A DNA stretch of 64,000 bases from Bacteriovorax sp. PP10 (GCF_035013165.1 NZ_JAYGJQ010000001.1:1302001-1366000); one strand, 5' to 3'. Shown: positions 1 through 9,001, counted from the stretch's first letter. Translations and numbers: made by a program. Notes: a model not told the origin generated them from the letters alone.

Positions 1-1
1 T

Positions 2-451
2 CCTCTTCTTGCTCACGCAGCTTCTCATGAAGGTGTTACAGCAGCTGAGCACATGTCTGGATTACATCCACATGCAATCGATAAAATGAACATCGCTGGT
101 TGTACTTACTGTCAGCCACAAGTTGCTTCAGTTGGTTACACCGAAAGAGAACTTAAAGCGAAAGGTATCGAGTACAAAGTTGGTAAACTTCCATTCCAAG
201 CTAACGGTAAAGCTGTTGCTTCGAATGAAAAAGTTGGTTTCGTTAAAACTCTTATGGGGAAACACGGAGAAATGCTGGGAGCACACATTGTTGGTGTTCA
301 CGCTACTGAGTTAATTCATGAGTACGTTCTTTTCAAAACTATGGAAGGAATTGACGAAGAAATTTTCGCAACTATTCACCCGCATCCAACTCTTGGTGAG
401 TGGTTAGGTGAAGCGGTTCTTGCTTCTAAGAATAGAGCGTTGAACTTCTAA
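2..451 (+). CDS. lpdA: Dihydrolipoyl dehydrogenase (E3), C-terminal part
   Basis: The reading frame is open from the left edge, so only the last 149 residues are present. This is the dimerisation domain of the FAD-dependent E3 subunit, which reoxidises the lipoyl arm of 2-oxoacid dehydrogenases with NAD+. The motif HPHPTLGE near the end carries the His-Glu pair that acts as catalytic base in the partner subunit. The segment GCTYCQPQVASVGYTE matches the start of the family's dimerisation domain. The internal ATG at 53 is inside the domain and is not the start. The gene lies 29 bases before the E2 gene with which it functions, so the two are probably one operon. Confidence 0.95.
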   Translation, partial: PLLAHAASHEGVTAAEHMSGLHPHAIDKMNIAGCTYCQPQVASVGYTERELKAKGIEYKVGKLPFQANGKAVASNEKVGFVKTLMGKHGEMLGAHIVGVHATELIHEYVLFKTMEGIDEEIFATIHPHPTLGEWLGEAVLASKNRALNF

Positions 452-480
452 TTTGAAATTTAGTTTTTAAGGAGATTTAT

Positions 481-2118
481 ATGAGACACGAAATCGTAAT
501 GCCCCAAATGGGAGAGTCAATTACAACTGGAACAATCACTAAATGGCACAAAAATGTTGGTGACAAGATTGAACTAGACGAAACACTACTTGAAATTTCT
601 ACTGATAAAGTAGAATCAGAAATTCCTTCACCAATTAGTGGAGTGATTGTCGAAATCCTTTTCAAAGAAGGCGAGACAGTTGACGTTCAAAAGTTAATTG
701 CAGTTATTGAAGACGATGCGGCAGCAGCAGCTTCAAAACCAGGAGCGACAGCTCCGCACCCCAACTCCGCACCAAGCGCACCAGTTGCTCAAGCATCTGC
801 ACCAGCAACATCTGGTGGAGAAAGACACGAAATCGTTATGCCTCAAATGGGTGAATCAATTACAACTGGAACAATCACTAAATGGCATAAAGCAGTTGGA
901 GATAAAATCGAAGTAGACGAAACTCTACTTGAAATCTCAACTGATAAAGTAGAATCAGAAATTCCTTCACCATACGCAGGAACTGTTCTTGAACTTCTTT
1001 ATAAAGAAGGTGACACGGTTGATATTCAAAAGTTAATTGCAGTTATTGGAGATGCCGGAGCAGTAGCTTCAGCAAAACCAGCGGCAGCAGCACCAGTAGC
1101 ATCAACTCAAGCAACTGTTACAACTGCGGCTCCAAAAGCAGCGGCACCAGCAGCAGCACAAACTCACGACGACAGATTCTACACTCCACTTGTTAAAGCA
1201 ATGGCGAAAGAAGCTGGAGTTCCACTTTCTGAGCTAGCGAACCTTAAAGGGACGGGAGCAGCAGGAAGAGTAAATAAAGCAGACTTCGAAGCATACGTAG
1301 CAGGCGGACGCAAATCTGCAGGATCTGCAGCACCAGTTGCTCAAGCAACTTCTTCAGCTCCAAAAGCAGCAGCACCATCAGCACCAGCTTCTTTCACACC
1401 GGCATACGGAAAAGGTGAGAGAGTTGAAATCGTTCCAATGACTAACATCAGAAAGACGATTGCTAGAAACATGCAACAATCAAAACTTACTGCTCCACAC
1501 GTTAACTCAATCGACGAAGTTGATATGACTAACCTTGTGAAGTTCAGAGAAGGATTCAAGAAGCAATTTGAGAAAGAAGAGGGATTCGCTCTTACTTACA
1601 CTCACTTCATTCTATACGCTATCGTTCAAGCTCTAAAAGAATTCCCAATCGTGAACTCTTCTGTTGATGGCGATAACATTGTTTACAAAAAAGATATCAA
1701 CCTTGGATGTGCTGTAGCAGTTCCAGGACAAGGTCTTGTTGTTCCAGTTATCAAAGGTGCAGATAATCTTAACCTTCGTGGTCTTGCTCGCGCTCTAGAT
1801 GTACTAGTTACAAAAGCAAAAGCTAAGAAATTAACTATGGAAGACATGTCAGGTGGAACTTATACTTTCACAAACAATGGTTCATTCGGAATCCTTGCTG
1901 CAACTCCAGTTATTCTTCAACCACAAGTAGCTATCTTCTGTGTTGGTACAATTGCAAAACGTCCAATCGTAACGAAAGACGATGCAATCGCTATCCGCCA
2001 AATGATGTACGCAACTCATACTTACGACCATAGAGTTATCGATGGTGATGTTGGATCTAAATTCCTTCGCCATGTAATCAACACTCTTCAAACGATGGAC
2101 CCATCAGGATTATTTTAA
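481..2118 (+). CDS. 2-oxoacid dehydrogenase E2 (dihydrolipoyl acyltransferase) with two lipoyl domains
   Basis: This is the 545-residue core subunit of a 2-oxoacid dehydrogenase complex. It has two lipoyl domains (about residues 2-77 and 115-190) with the lipoylated lysines K43 and K156 in STDKVESE, Ala/Pro-rich linkers, a peripheral subunit-binding domain (about 232-268) and the catalytic domain (about 315-545) with the active-site motif DHRVIDGD (H517, D521). The start has a good ribosome site (AAGGAG at 470). The lipoyl motif resembles the two-lipoyl SucB-type E2 of 2-oxoglutarate dehydrogenase, but branched-chain E2 proteins look similar and E1 is outside the window, so the substrate is not settled. 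The two lipoyl domains are almost identical, including at DNA level. Confidence 0.93.
   Translation: MRHEIVMPQMGESITTGTITKWHKNVGDKIELDETLLEISTDKVESEIPSPISGVIVEILFKEGETVDVQKLIAVIEDDAAAAASKPGATAPHPNSAPSAPVAQASAPATSGGERHEIVMPQMGESITTGTITKWHKAVGDKIEVDETLLEISTDKVESEIPSPYAGTVLELLYKEGDTVDIQKLIAVIGDAGAVASAKPAAAAPVASTQATVTTAAPKAAAPAAAQTHDDRFYTPLVKAMAKEAGVPLSELANLKGTGAAGRVNKADFEAYVAGGRKSAGSAAPVAQATSSAPKAAAPSAPASFTPAYGKGERVEIVPMTNIRKTIARNMQQSKLTAPHVNSIDEVDMTNLVKFREGFKKQFEKEEGFALTYTHFILYAIVQALKEFPIVNSSVDGDNIVYKKDINLGCAVAVPGQGLVVPVIKGADNLNLRGLARALDVLVTKAKAKKLTMEDMSGGTYTFTNNGSFGILAATPVILQPQVAIFCVGTIAKRPIVTKDDAIAIRQMMYATHTYDHRVIDGDVGSKFLRHVINTLQTMDPSGLF
484..1047 (+). repeat. Internal duplication of the lipoyl domain coding sequence
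   Basis: Bases from 484 to about 708 and from 823 to about 1047 encode the two lipoyl domains at an offset of 339 bases. The stretch around ACAACTGGAACAATCACTAA is identical in both copies, and differences are mostly in third codon positions. This points to a recent tandem duplication or continuing gene conversion inside the gene. Confidence 0.85.
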
Positions 2119-2119
2119 T

Positions 2120-2416
2120 ATGAAAAAACTTATTGCCCTGACTTTAGTTCTCTTAGCAGCTGGTTGTTCATCTTATAAAGATGTACGTCCGGGTCTTGAG
2201 GGGATTCACCAGATCAGTATTCTTGGTGAAGACGTAAAAGACACAGAAAGTAATGCTTACAAACAAGCTAATGCTTTTTGCAAAGCTCAAAAGAAGAAGG
2301 CAGAGTTTTTAAGTGAAGAAACATTTAAAGCAACTCCTAATGAAGTTGACGTAGATACGAAGATGTTCAAAAAGAGCGAAGGCGTAGCTACAGATGTTAG
2401 CTTCAGATGCATTTAA
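2120..2416 (+). CDS. Small lipoprotein of unknown function
   Basis: This 98-residue protein has a lipoprotein signal peptide: a short positive start, a hydrophobic run and the lipobox LAAGC, with the lipidated cysteine at residue 16. The mature part contains a segment rich in Lys and Glu and ends in RCI. It starts one base after the E2 stop codon, so it is probably translated from the same mRNA. I do not recognise a family beyond a generic small outer-membrane lipoprotein. Confidence 0.75.
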   Translation: MKKLIALTLVLLAAGCSSYKDVRPGLEGIHQISILGEDVKDTESNAYKQANAFCKAQKKKAEFLSEETFKATPNEVDVDTKMFKKSEGVATDVSFRCI

Positions 2417-2430
2417 TCTAGAAGTATAAT

Positions 2431-3327
2431 ATGTCTAAAAAAATCTCAGGTTTTACATTTATAAAAAACGGTCTCACTCTCGGGTATCCAATACTCGAGA
2501 GTGTACTTTCAATTGAGCCTATCTGCGATGAAGTCATCATCAATGTAGGCTTCGACGACAAAGAACTCACTAAAGACGACGGAACATACGCTTACCTGAA
2601 AGAAAATCTTAAAGGTGATAAGTATAAATTCGTAACGAGCTGGTGGGACCCGAGTATTACGAAATCTGGATTAATTCTTTCTCAACAAACAAACATCGCT
2701 CTTGAGCAATGTACAGGCGATTACTGCCAATACATCCAAGGCGACGAATGTGTTCACGAAGACGATTTAAAATACATTTTAGACGGCGTAGAGCAGATGG
2801 AAAAAGATAAGAGCATTGATGGCCTTATTTTTAACTACATGCACTTCTACGGCAACGTGGACACTTATAAGTACACTCGTAATCTTTATCGCCGCGAAGT
2901 GCGCCTGGTGAGAAATCACAAAGGCATCAAATCGTGGCTAGATGCTCAAGGTTTCCGTGCTGCTGATGATACAAAAATAAAAGCTCGTTTAATCCCAGCT
3001 CGCATTTTCCATTACGGATGGGCACGTGCTCAACAAGTAATGAAGAAGAAGATTCAAGTTTTCGACACTTTCTATCATGGCCAGGATCATGGCAGACAAG
3101 TTGGTCAAAAAGAATTTGAGTACCAAAGAAACTGGGGACTAAAGAAATTCAAAAAAACTCACCCAAAAGTCATGAGCAAATGGATTGAAAAGAATAAAAA
3201 TCCAATTGATCTTATGGCACTTCCTCTAACTCTTGACTGGAATGTTCCAGGGTTAATGTTTACTGACAGTATTGAGGCCGTGACTGGTTATCGCTTAGGT
3301 GAATATAAAAACTACAGAAGAGTCTAA
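2431..3327 (+). CDS. Glycosyltransferase, family 2-like, soluble
   Basis: This 298-residue protein has no membrane segment. Its N-terminus (GFTFIKNGLTLGYPILESV) and the following EVIINVG and ECVHEDDL segments fit a GT-A fold of the kind seen in family 2-like enzymes, the last having the position of a metal-binding acidic motif. The acceptor is unknown; transfer of sugar to an envelope glycan is the usual role. A TATAAT-like hexamer sits directly before the ATG, too close to serve as its promoter, and the ribosome site is weak (GAAG). It is probably transcribed together with the lipoprotein gene 14 bases upstream. Confidence 0.65.
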   Translation: MSKKISGFTFIKNGLTLGYPILESVLSIEPICDEVIINVGFDDKELTKDDGTYAYLKENLKGDKYKFVTSWWDPSITKSGLILSQQTNIALEQCTGDYCQYIQGDECVHEDDLKYILDGVEQMEKDKSIDGLIFNYMHFYGNVDTYKYTRNLYRREVRLVRNHKGIKSWLDAQGFRAADDTKIKARLIPARIFHYGWARAQQVMKKKIQVFDTFYHGQDHGRQVGQKEFEYQRNWGLKKFKKTHPKVMSKWIEKNKNPIDLMALPLTLDWNVPGLMFTDSIEAVTGYRLGEYKNYRRV

Positions 3328-3388
3328 AAAACGCACAAAATATCAAATCCGACCTGTTGAAAGCAAGTACTGTAGCTTAGAGGGATAG

Positions 3389-4261
3389 ATGGATCATTTA
3401 GGACAAATTCAGCGAGCGGTCGATTATATCGAAGCGAACCTTAGTGGTGATCTCGATGTCGAAACAATTGCGAAAAACGCCGGATTTTCCAGATGGCATT
3501 TCCAGACAGTCTTTAGTGCCGCAGTCGGTGATTCATTAAAAGAATATATTCGTAGTAGAAGACTAACAAATGCCATGCTTGAGCTTGGATCTGATAAACG
3601 CATTCTCGACATCGCTCTAGATGCGGGATTTGAGTCTCAAGAAGCTTTTACTCGTGCCTTTAAAACTATGTACGACATGACTCCTGGAGACTGCCGAAAG
3701 CAAGGTGTTCATTCTTCTTATAAGAAGAAAATAAAAATCACAGTAGAGTATTTGGATCATTTATATGGAGGAATCAATATGGAACCTGTTTATAAAACGC
3801 TACCTGAGATAAAAGTAGTTGGGTTTGCCGGGAATTTTATTTCTGTGCGCTCACCAGAGAAAAACAACATGGTGGTGATTCCGAAGTTATGGCAGAGTTA
3901 TATGCCGAGAAAACATGAAATTAAATATACGATATCTCCCAATGATTTAGGCATATGCTTTCCTGTTAGTGAGAAATCTCATCCGGAAGAATGTGGTTAT
4001 ATTGCCGGAAGGGAAGTGACATCTTTTGAGGACATTCCAGAAGGGATGACTGCTTTTACAGTTCCTGCATCTGAATATGCAGTTTTTACTCATAAAGGTG
4101 TGCTGGATACGATTGAGCACACAATGAATTACATCTTTGGATCTTGGCTTCCAAAATCGGGAAAGAAATTAAAGATGGCCCCTGATATCGAAATGTACGA
4201 TCAGAGATTTAAACTGAACCACCCGGATTCAGAACTTGATATCTACATTCCAATTGAGTAA
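3389..4261 (+). CDS. AraC-family regulator with GyrI-like effector domain
   Basis: Residues 5-105 form the two helix-turn-helix units of the AraC/XylS DNA-binding domain, placed at the N-terminus (IAKNAGFSRWHFQTVF and ALDAGFESQEAFTRAF). Residues from about 125 to the end look like a GyrI/SOUL-type effector-binding domain. This order is that of Rob-like regulators, which bind hydrophobic or cationic compounds and control efflux or stress genes. The ribosome site AGAGGGA precedes the ATG. The target genes cannot be told from the neighbours. The gene abuts the convergent glycosyltransferase with no gap. Confidence 0.85.
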   Translation: MDHLGQIQRAVDYIEANLSGDLDVETIAKNAGFSRWHFQTVFSAAVGDSLKEYIRSRRLTNAMLELGSDKRILDIALDAGFESQEAFTRAFKTMYDMTPGDCRKQGVHSSYKKKIKITVEYLDHLYGGINMEPVYKTLPEIKVVGFAGNFISVRSPEKNNMVVIPKLWQSYMPRKHEIKYTISPNDLGICFPVSEKSHPEECGYIAGREVTSFEDIPEGMTAFTVPASEYAVFTHKGVLDTIEHTMNYIFGSWLPKSGKKLKMAPDIEMYDQRFKLNHPDSELDIYIPIE

Positions 4262-5254
4262 TTAGACTTTGTCGTAAATGGCAAGGTAAGCATCGGCCGC
4301 TTTTTTCCAATCAAACATTTTTGATCTTTCAATCAAGCGTTTCTTTTTTTCAGGCGTGAAGTCTTTCATGCCGGATACAAAAACATCACGCATGTCTTCT
4401 GCCTTAAATGATTTGAAATAGTAAGCATCCTCTCCACCAATTTCCGGCACAGAAGTTTTATCAGAAATAAATAGGGGAAGACCCATGCTCATTGCTTCGG
4501 CAACAGGAAGACCAAAACCTTCAAGTAGAGAAGGGAATAAGAATGCACTCGCATTTTTGTAGTACCAGACTTTATGACCTTCATCGATAGTTCCCACTAA
4601 AAAGAATCTATCGCTCAGGGCTTCTTCAATAATTCTTTTCTGCATGTCTTTAGCGTAAGCATGAAATGTCGTACCAGCTAAAACAATTTTATAATCAGGA
4701 ACCAGTTTTAAAAAATCAATCAGAACATGGAAGTTCTTTTTCGGTAACACTGTTCCAACTGAAAATAGAAATTTTCCTTCAGGAACAAAAGTAGGCTCTA
4801 CTGCAACACTCCCCAATGAAATCCCATTGTAAATAACCTGAGTTTTCTTCGGATCAATCTTAAAGTTACGAAAAACTTCTTCACCTGTGAACTTAGAAAT
4901 GAAAGTCACAACACTCGCTCTATCAATTTTCTTCTGTAAATTACGTTTATAAAATTCACCAGACCCAAATTGTGAACTCTCATAAAGAGCATTCAAATCA
5001 TGAATTGTTAAAACATACTTTGTCTTCGATGACCAAGGCATGAAAGGAGAGTCCTGATGAACAGCATGAAACACATCAGTCTTTGGAAGAATAAAAGGAA
5101 TTTTCTTCGCTAGCTTTTGAAACTTGCCAGGTCTCCAATATGTTAGGTTCATAGGAGATTTATCAAAGTGAATTTTCAAGTGAGCACAAAATTGCCCAAG
5201 GCCAGAAAAGGGGTCTTTAATTTTTTCGAAGTCGATGAGAATTTTTTTAGTCAT
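4262..5254 (-). CDS. Glycosyltransferase, GT4/GT1 type
   Basis: This 330-residue enzyme has a GT-B fold. The C-terminal half shows the nucleotide-sugar site of the GT4 family: FSVGTVLPKKN, FFLVGTI and the E-x7-E type motif LLEGFGLPVAEAMSMG, followed by DKTSVPEIGG. It probably adds a sugar from a nucleotide-sugar donor to an envelope glycan. It overlaps the Nudix gene by four bases (ATGA), so the two are translationally coupled. No signal peptide or membrane segment is seen; the acceptor is unknown. Confidence 0.82.
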   Translation of the reverse strand: MTKKILIDFEKIKDPFSGLGQFCAHLKIHFDKSPMNLTYWRPGKFQKLAKKIPFILPKTDVFHAVHQDSPFMPWSSKTKYVLTIHDLNALYESSQFGSGEFYKRNLQKKIDRASVVTFISKFTGEEVFRNFKIDPKKTQVIYNGISLGSVAVEPTFVPEGKFLFSVGTVLPKKNFHVLIDFLKLVPDYKIVLAGTTFHAYAKDMQKRIIEEALSDRFFLVGTIDEGHKVWYYKNASAFLFPSLLEGFGLPVAEAMSMGLPLFISDKTSVPEIGGEDAYYFKSFKAEDMRDVFVSGMKDFTPEKKKRLIERSKMFDWKKAADAYLAIYDKV

Positions 5255-5703
5255 AGTGTTTTGATAAGTGATTCAAGGCCAATTGGATATAAGTGAGCTT
5301 TTTCTTGTTTGATTTCTTCCAGGGATCTCCAGACAGCAACAGAAACTAATCCATTGTGCTCGTGGATTTCTAATTCTTTTTTATCGTAGACGTTTCTATT
5401 CACAAACTCAGCAAGGAAAACAATCACGATTTCGTGACCGAAGCGTTGTTCGTATTTAAAAATGTTTTCATAGGTTGCGAGTTGTCTGTGAACAATAACT
5501 TCTTCATTGAGTTCTTCAAGCATCTCACGCTTAAGTGTCGCTTCAGCTAGTTCACCAAAATCAATACCGCCACCTAGTGGGCGATAGAAGGTTTCGTTTT
5601 TAACTTTATCTCTGCCTTGGTGGTAAAGATATTGTCCCTTTTCGTTTTGAATTAAAGCGAGTGAGATTGGACGAATGTAGAGGGCAGTGTCACTGTGTTC
5701 CAT
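5251..5703 (-). CDS. Nudix hydrolase
   Basis: This 150-residue protein carries the full Nudix box from about residue 45 (GGIDFGELAEATLKREMLEE), with the catalytic REMLEE core that binds Mg2+. Nudix enzymes split nucleoside diphosphates linked to another group. The substrate is not given by the sequence; the four-base overlap with a glycosyltransferase makes a nucleotide-sugar or a related metabolite possible. It is the first gene of the two-gene minus-strand unit. Confidence 0.88.
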   Translation of the reverse strand: MEHSDTALYIRPISLALIQNEKGQYLYHQGRDKVKNETFYRPLGGGIDFGELAEATLKREMLEELNEEVIVHRQLATYENIFKYEQRFGHEIVIVFLAEFVNRNVYDKKELEIHEHNGLVSVAVWRSLEEIKQEKAHLYPIGLESLIKTL

Positions 5704-5713
5704 TAAAGTCCTG

Positions 5714-5740
5714 AAAAAAAAGGCTCCCGAAGGAGCCTTT
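5714..5740 (-). terminator. Rho-independent terminator of the first EndA gene
   Basis: A nine-base-pair stem (AAAGGCTCC / GGAGCCTTT) with a TTCG loop is followed by a run of T when read on the minus strand. It lies just after the stop of the nuclease gene ending at 5746. Confidence 0.9.
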
Positions 5741-5745
5741 ATATT

Positions 5746-6633
5746 TTAGAACTTGTTGATGTAGTTAGCAAGTTGAGGAAAGTCGATAAACGGGTTTCTG
5801 TTCTTTTGAGCAGCGTAAACTTGCTCATTTCTATCCCTTTCAGCGTCATCTACTGGATCTAAGTCATTCCATCTTCTAAGAACTTGTTCTTCGTGAGCTG
5901 GAACTCTCATATTGTATCTAACTGAGAAGTAGAAAATTGCTCTAGCAACGTTTCCTTTGTGTTCTGTAGGTGGTTCGAAAAGATCGTCACTGTTTCCACC
6001 GTCAGCAGCAGAACCAGATTTTGAAGCTGTACAGTCAGTAGCTAGTGCTCCGTTCTCGTGAGAAACGTCTGCGAAGTCGTAGTTTCCTCTTACAGAGTTT
6101 GCTTTTGAATCAGTTGGGAATAAATGGTTCAGGTCAGACTTCTGCATGTCTTTAGAATATTGACGAGAGAATTTTGATTGAGGCCATGTGTGCTCGCAGT
6201 TGATTTGAGCGTGGTTAGGAATTGCTCCTGGACCAATGTCTCCATTACCTTGGAATACTTTGTTACAGTAAACGTCTTTAATGAAGTATTTTCCGTTATC
6301 TTGTTGAAGGTGAATTTTTCCGAAAAGAACTTTTCTAGCTCCATCGTATCCAAGAACGATATGGCCGTAACAAGCACCTTCACCAGCTGTTGCGCAGCCT
6401 AGAGTGTCTCTTCCGCCTTTAGCGCTTTTTTGGTGGTTGCTTACAAGAACATTGTTAAGTTCGTCTTTTAGAGCGTCGTCTTTAAGAGCAGAGTTAGCAA
6501 GTTGTTGAATGAAACTTTCTGGGTAGTAGTTAGATTCTCCAGCTGCATTAGCAGTCGATACAAGTACCAGGAGAAGAAAGCAAATCGTTGTCTTCAAATT
6601 AATTCCCTTTGTAAAAGTCGTTGTAAAAGTCAT
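5746..6633 (-). CDS. Secreted endonuclease I (EndA/NucM family), paralogue 1
   Basis: This exported, non-specific DNase has the endonuclease I core: INCEHTWPQSKFS, the segment DLNHLFPTDSKANSVRGNYD, FEPPTEHKGNVARAIFYFS and a C-terminal NRNPFIDFPQLA. The histidine in CEHTWPQ and the FEPP...HKGNVARA motif form the active, metal-binding site in this family. A signal peptide ends near STANA. I give the ATG at 6633, but it has no ribosome site; a TTG at 6597 (13th codon) has AAAGGGA a few bases upstream and gives a more typical signal peptide, so it may be the true start. Four cysteines or more in the mature part suggest disulfide bonds. A paralogue lies next to it on the same strand. Confidence 0.93.
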   Translation of the reverse strand: MTFTTTFTKGINLKTTICFLLLVLVSTANAAGESNYYPESFIQQLANSALKDDALKDELNNVLVSNHQKSAKGGRDTLGCATAGEGACYGHIVLGYDGARKVLFGKIHLQQDNGKYFIKDVYCNKVFQGNGDIGPGAIPNHAQINCEHTWPQSKFSRQYSKDMQKSDLNHLFPTDSKANSVRGNYDFADVSHENGALATDCTASKSGSAADGGNSDDLFEPPTEHKGNVARAIFYFSVRYNMRVPAHEEQVLRRWNDLDPVDDAERDRNEQVYAAQKNRNPFIDFPQLANYINKF

Positions 6634-6744
6634 TTTAGCAAAGGGAATGTAATTGAGTTAATTAGGTGTGGCCAATGTAAACTATAAGTTCTTCTAATAA
6701 AATACTTACAGTTTTCACATAATTCTTACTTGAAACACTGCGAA

Positions 6745-7470
6745 TTAGAAATTGCTAATCGCGTCTGCAAGATCTGGTTGATCGATAAACGGGTTACGAT
6801 TACCTTGGATTTTTTCAATTGCATTGTTACGTGCCATTTCAAGTTCATCAACTGGATCTAAGTGATTCCATCTTCTTAGGAAGTCTTCTTCTTCATCAGG
6901 GATTTCGATTTTGTAACGAACTGAGAAGTAGAATAGAGCGCGGGCAACGTTACCCTTATGAGAAGTAGGTGGTTCGAAAAAATTCTTTCCACCAGATGTA
7001 ACCGATGGGCCAGACTTACTTAGTGCGCAGTTGCTTAGGTTAGCATTTTTTGTCACTTCAGCGAAGTCGTAGTTTCCTCTCGTCGAGTTTGCTCTAGAGT
7101 CAGTTGGGAATAAGTGGTGAAGGTCAGATTTCTGAGTTCCTTTATTCGCTTGTCCAGAGAACTTACTTTGAGGCCAAGTGTGCTCTGTGTTTAATTGATT
7201 TTGGTCTGGTAGTTTATCAGGTCCAACGTTTGTGAATTTAGTTCCACAGTATAGATCTGTAACGAAGTAACCGTTTTCACTTTTTTCTAAGTATAATTGT
7301 TGAAATAAATATTTTTTTGCATTGTCGTAACCTACAGCGTGGTGACCTGCAGATGTCTTCTTAAAAAGTTCTAGCTTAAGTGCTACGTCGTCAGATTGAT
7401 TCGGTGCTAGTGCAAATGCACTAGAAGAGAAAAAACTAAGAAGCAAAATCAGCATTGCAAAATTCTTCAT
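6745..7470 (-). CDS. Secreted endonuclease I (EndA/NucM family), paralogue 2
   Basis: This 241-residue protein is a shorter paralogue of the neighbouring nuclease and has the same core motifs (TEHTWPQSKFS, DLHHLFPTDSRANSTRGNYD, FEPPTSHKGNVARALFYFS, NRNPFIDQPDLA). The signal peptide ends at about residue 20 (SSSAFA). The start has an AGGAAA ribosome site. The two copies differ in their N-terminal parts and in cysteines, so they are diverged and may differ in activity or stability. They may be read as one unit, since the gap of about 110 bases shows no strong terminator. Confidence 0.93.
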   Translation of the reverse strand: MKNFAMLILLLSFFSSSAFALAPNQSDDVALKLELFKKTSAGHHAVGYDNAKKYLFQQLYLEKSENGYFVTDLYCGTKFTNVGPDKLPDQNQLNTEHTWPQSKFSGQANKGTQKSDLHHLFPTDSRANSTRGNYDFAEVTKNANLSNCALSKSGPSVTSGGKNFFEPPTSHKGNVARALFYFSVRYKIEIPDEEEDFLRRWNHLDPVDELEMARNNAIEKIQGNRNPFIDQPDLADAISNF

Positions 7471-7587
7471 TCTTTATTTCCTGGTTAGGGTGTGTTGTAT
7501 GCCCAAAAGTCTAGGAGATGAGTATTAGAATGACTAATATTTTTTATTAGGTTTTTGTTAGTTTTTATTTAATGTAAGTATTTTTTT

Positions 7588-8892
7588 TTATTTTAAAGAA
7601 TCCAGGCGCTTTTTGATACCTTCTTCGCGCCCAATATTTGTTGGATGATAAAAAGTGGGAGTGCCCTCTGGTGCGTACTGTTGTTTCACCCAATGATTCT
7701 CATAACTGTGTGGATATAAATACGGTTTTGTATTTGGTGGTGGATAATTTCTTAAATGATTCGGCACTTCAATCGTTGAATTTGATTTCACATATTCGAG
7801 TGCTTCATTGATTGCCATGTAGGCAGCGTTACTTTTAAACGTAGATGCAAGATATGTTGTTGCATGTGCCAAAATAATTCGCGCTTCAGGCATTCCAATT
7901 TGTGAAACTGCTTGAAGAGCATTCATCGCGAGACTTAAAGCTGTTGGATCAGCGTTGCCAACATCTTCACTCGCAAAAATAACTAAACGTCTGGCGATGA
8001 AAACTGGATCTTCTCCACCATCAATCATTACTGCTAACCATAGGATGGCCGCTTGTGGATCACTTCCACGCATTGATTTAATGAAGGCAGAAATAACATC
8101 GTAATGACGATTGCCACCTTTATCAAATGCACGAGCGTTTTCTATAATGAGTTCTTTAACAGATTCTTTTGTAGGATCTTCTAGTTTTAGTGCAGCTTCA
8201 AGTGAGTTGAGTGCAACCCTTGCATCACCACCAGCATAACTAGCAATCGTGTGAACAAACTCAGAATCAAATGTTGAATTTATTCTTGTAAGAGCATTAT
8301 CTAAAATCTTTTCAATCGACTCTGTCGTTAAAAGTTTCAACTCTATAATGTGCATGCGAGACAGAAGTGCTTTGTTCACAGACACGCGAGGATTCTCTGT
8401 CGTCGCTCCGATTAAAGTAAATGCACCAATCTCTATATAAGGAAGAAGGGCATCCTGCTGGGCCTTATTGAAGCGATGGATCTCATCAATAAAGATAATC
8501 GAATATTTTCCGGTAAGAGTTTTGTAGTCTTCCGCCTCAGCGATAATCTTCTTTAGGTCAGCAACTCCACCCAAAACAGCATTAAATGTATGGAATTCCT
8601 TCTTGGAAAGCTTGGCCAGAAGGCGAGCAAGAGTCGTTTTCCCAGTACCCGACGGTCCATAGAGGATAATGCTGGGGAAGTTTTGTTCGCGCAGATATGG
8701 GTACTTTTGAAAAATTTCCGAATGTCCGATAAACTCTGAGAACTCCTCTGGGCGAATTCTGTGGGCCAGAGGTGCAAAAGGGTCCTCATGATGACTAGAT
8801 TTCCTAGATTTAGACGTAATTTGCCCTTCCGGAGCTGATTCTTCGTCTGTAGAGAGATCTGTGTCAAAGAGTGAGGTTTGTTTTTTTACCAT
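7588..8892 (-). CDS. rarA: Replication-associated recombination protein A (AAA+ ATPase)
   Basis: This 434-residue protein is the clamp-loader-like AAA+ ATPase RarA/MgsA, which acts at stalled replication forks. It has Walker A at residues 79-86 (GPSGTGKT), Walker B (IIFIDEIHRF), a sensor 1 ATTENP motif, and the RarA C-terminal tetramerisation part ending in LRNYPPPNTKPYLYPHSYEN-like sequence. The N-terminal 35 residues are charged and variable. No clear ribosome site precedes the ATG. It is a single gene with rpsU divergent from it. Confidence 0.95.
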   Translation of the reverse strand: MVKKQTSLFDTDLSTDEESAPEGQITSKSRKSSHHEDPFAPLAHRIRPEEFSEFIGHSEIFQKYPYLREQNFPSIILYGPSGTGKTTLARLLAKLSKKEFHTFNAVLGGVADLKKIIAEAEDYKTLTGKYSIIFIDEIHRFNKAQQDALLPYIEIGAFTLIGATTENPRVSVNKALLSRMHIIELKLLTTESIEKILDNALTRINSTFDSEFVHTIASYAGGDARVALNSLEAALKLEDPTKESVKELIIENARAFDKGGNRHYDVISAFIKSMRGSDPQAAILWLAVMIDGGEDPVFIARRLVIFASEDVGNADPTALSLAMNALQAVSQIGMPEARIILAHATTYLASTFKSNAAYMAINEALEYVKSNSTIEVPNHLRNYPPPNTKPYLYPHSYENHWVKQQYAPEGTPTFYHPTNIGREEGIKKRLDSLK

Positions 8893-8953
8893 AACTAGTC
8901 CGAAAGTCGTTGACTGGAAACTGGCGCTATCTTACATTGTTAAAACTTTTATA

Positions 8954-8970
8954 ACTACAATTTTTGTAGT
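8954..8970. promoter_or_regulatory. Inverted repeat upstream of rpsU
   Basis: A perfect seven-base inverted repeat (ACTACAA, spacer TTT, TTGTAGT) lies 31 bases before the rpsU ATG. The left arm contains TACAAT, a possible -10 box. It could be an operator or, if transcribed, a small hairpin in the leader. No partner protein can be named. Confidence 0.45.
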
Positions 8971-9001
8971 CCGAATGCCAAGAAAGAGGAGGTGACTTAA
9001 A

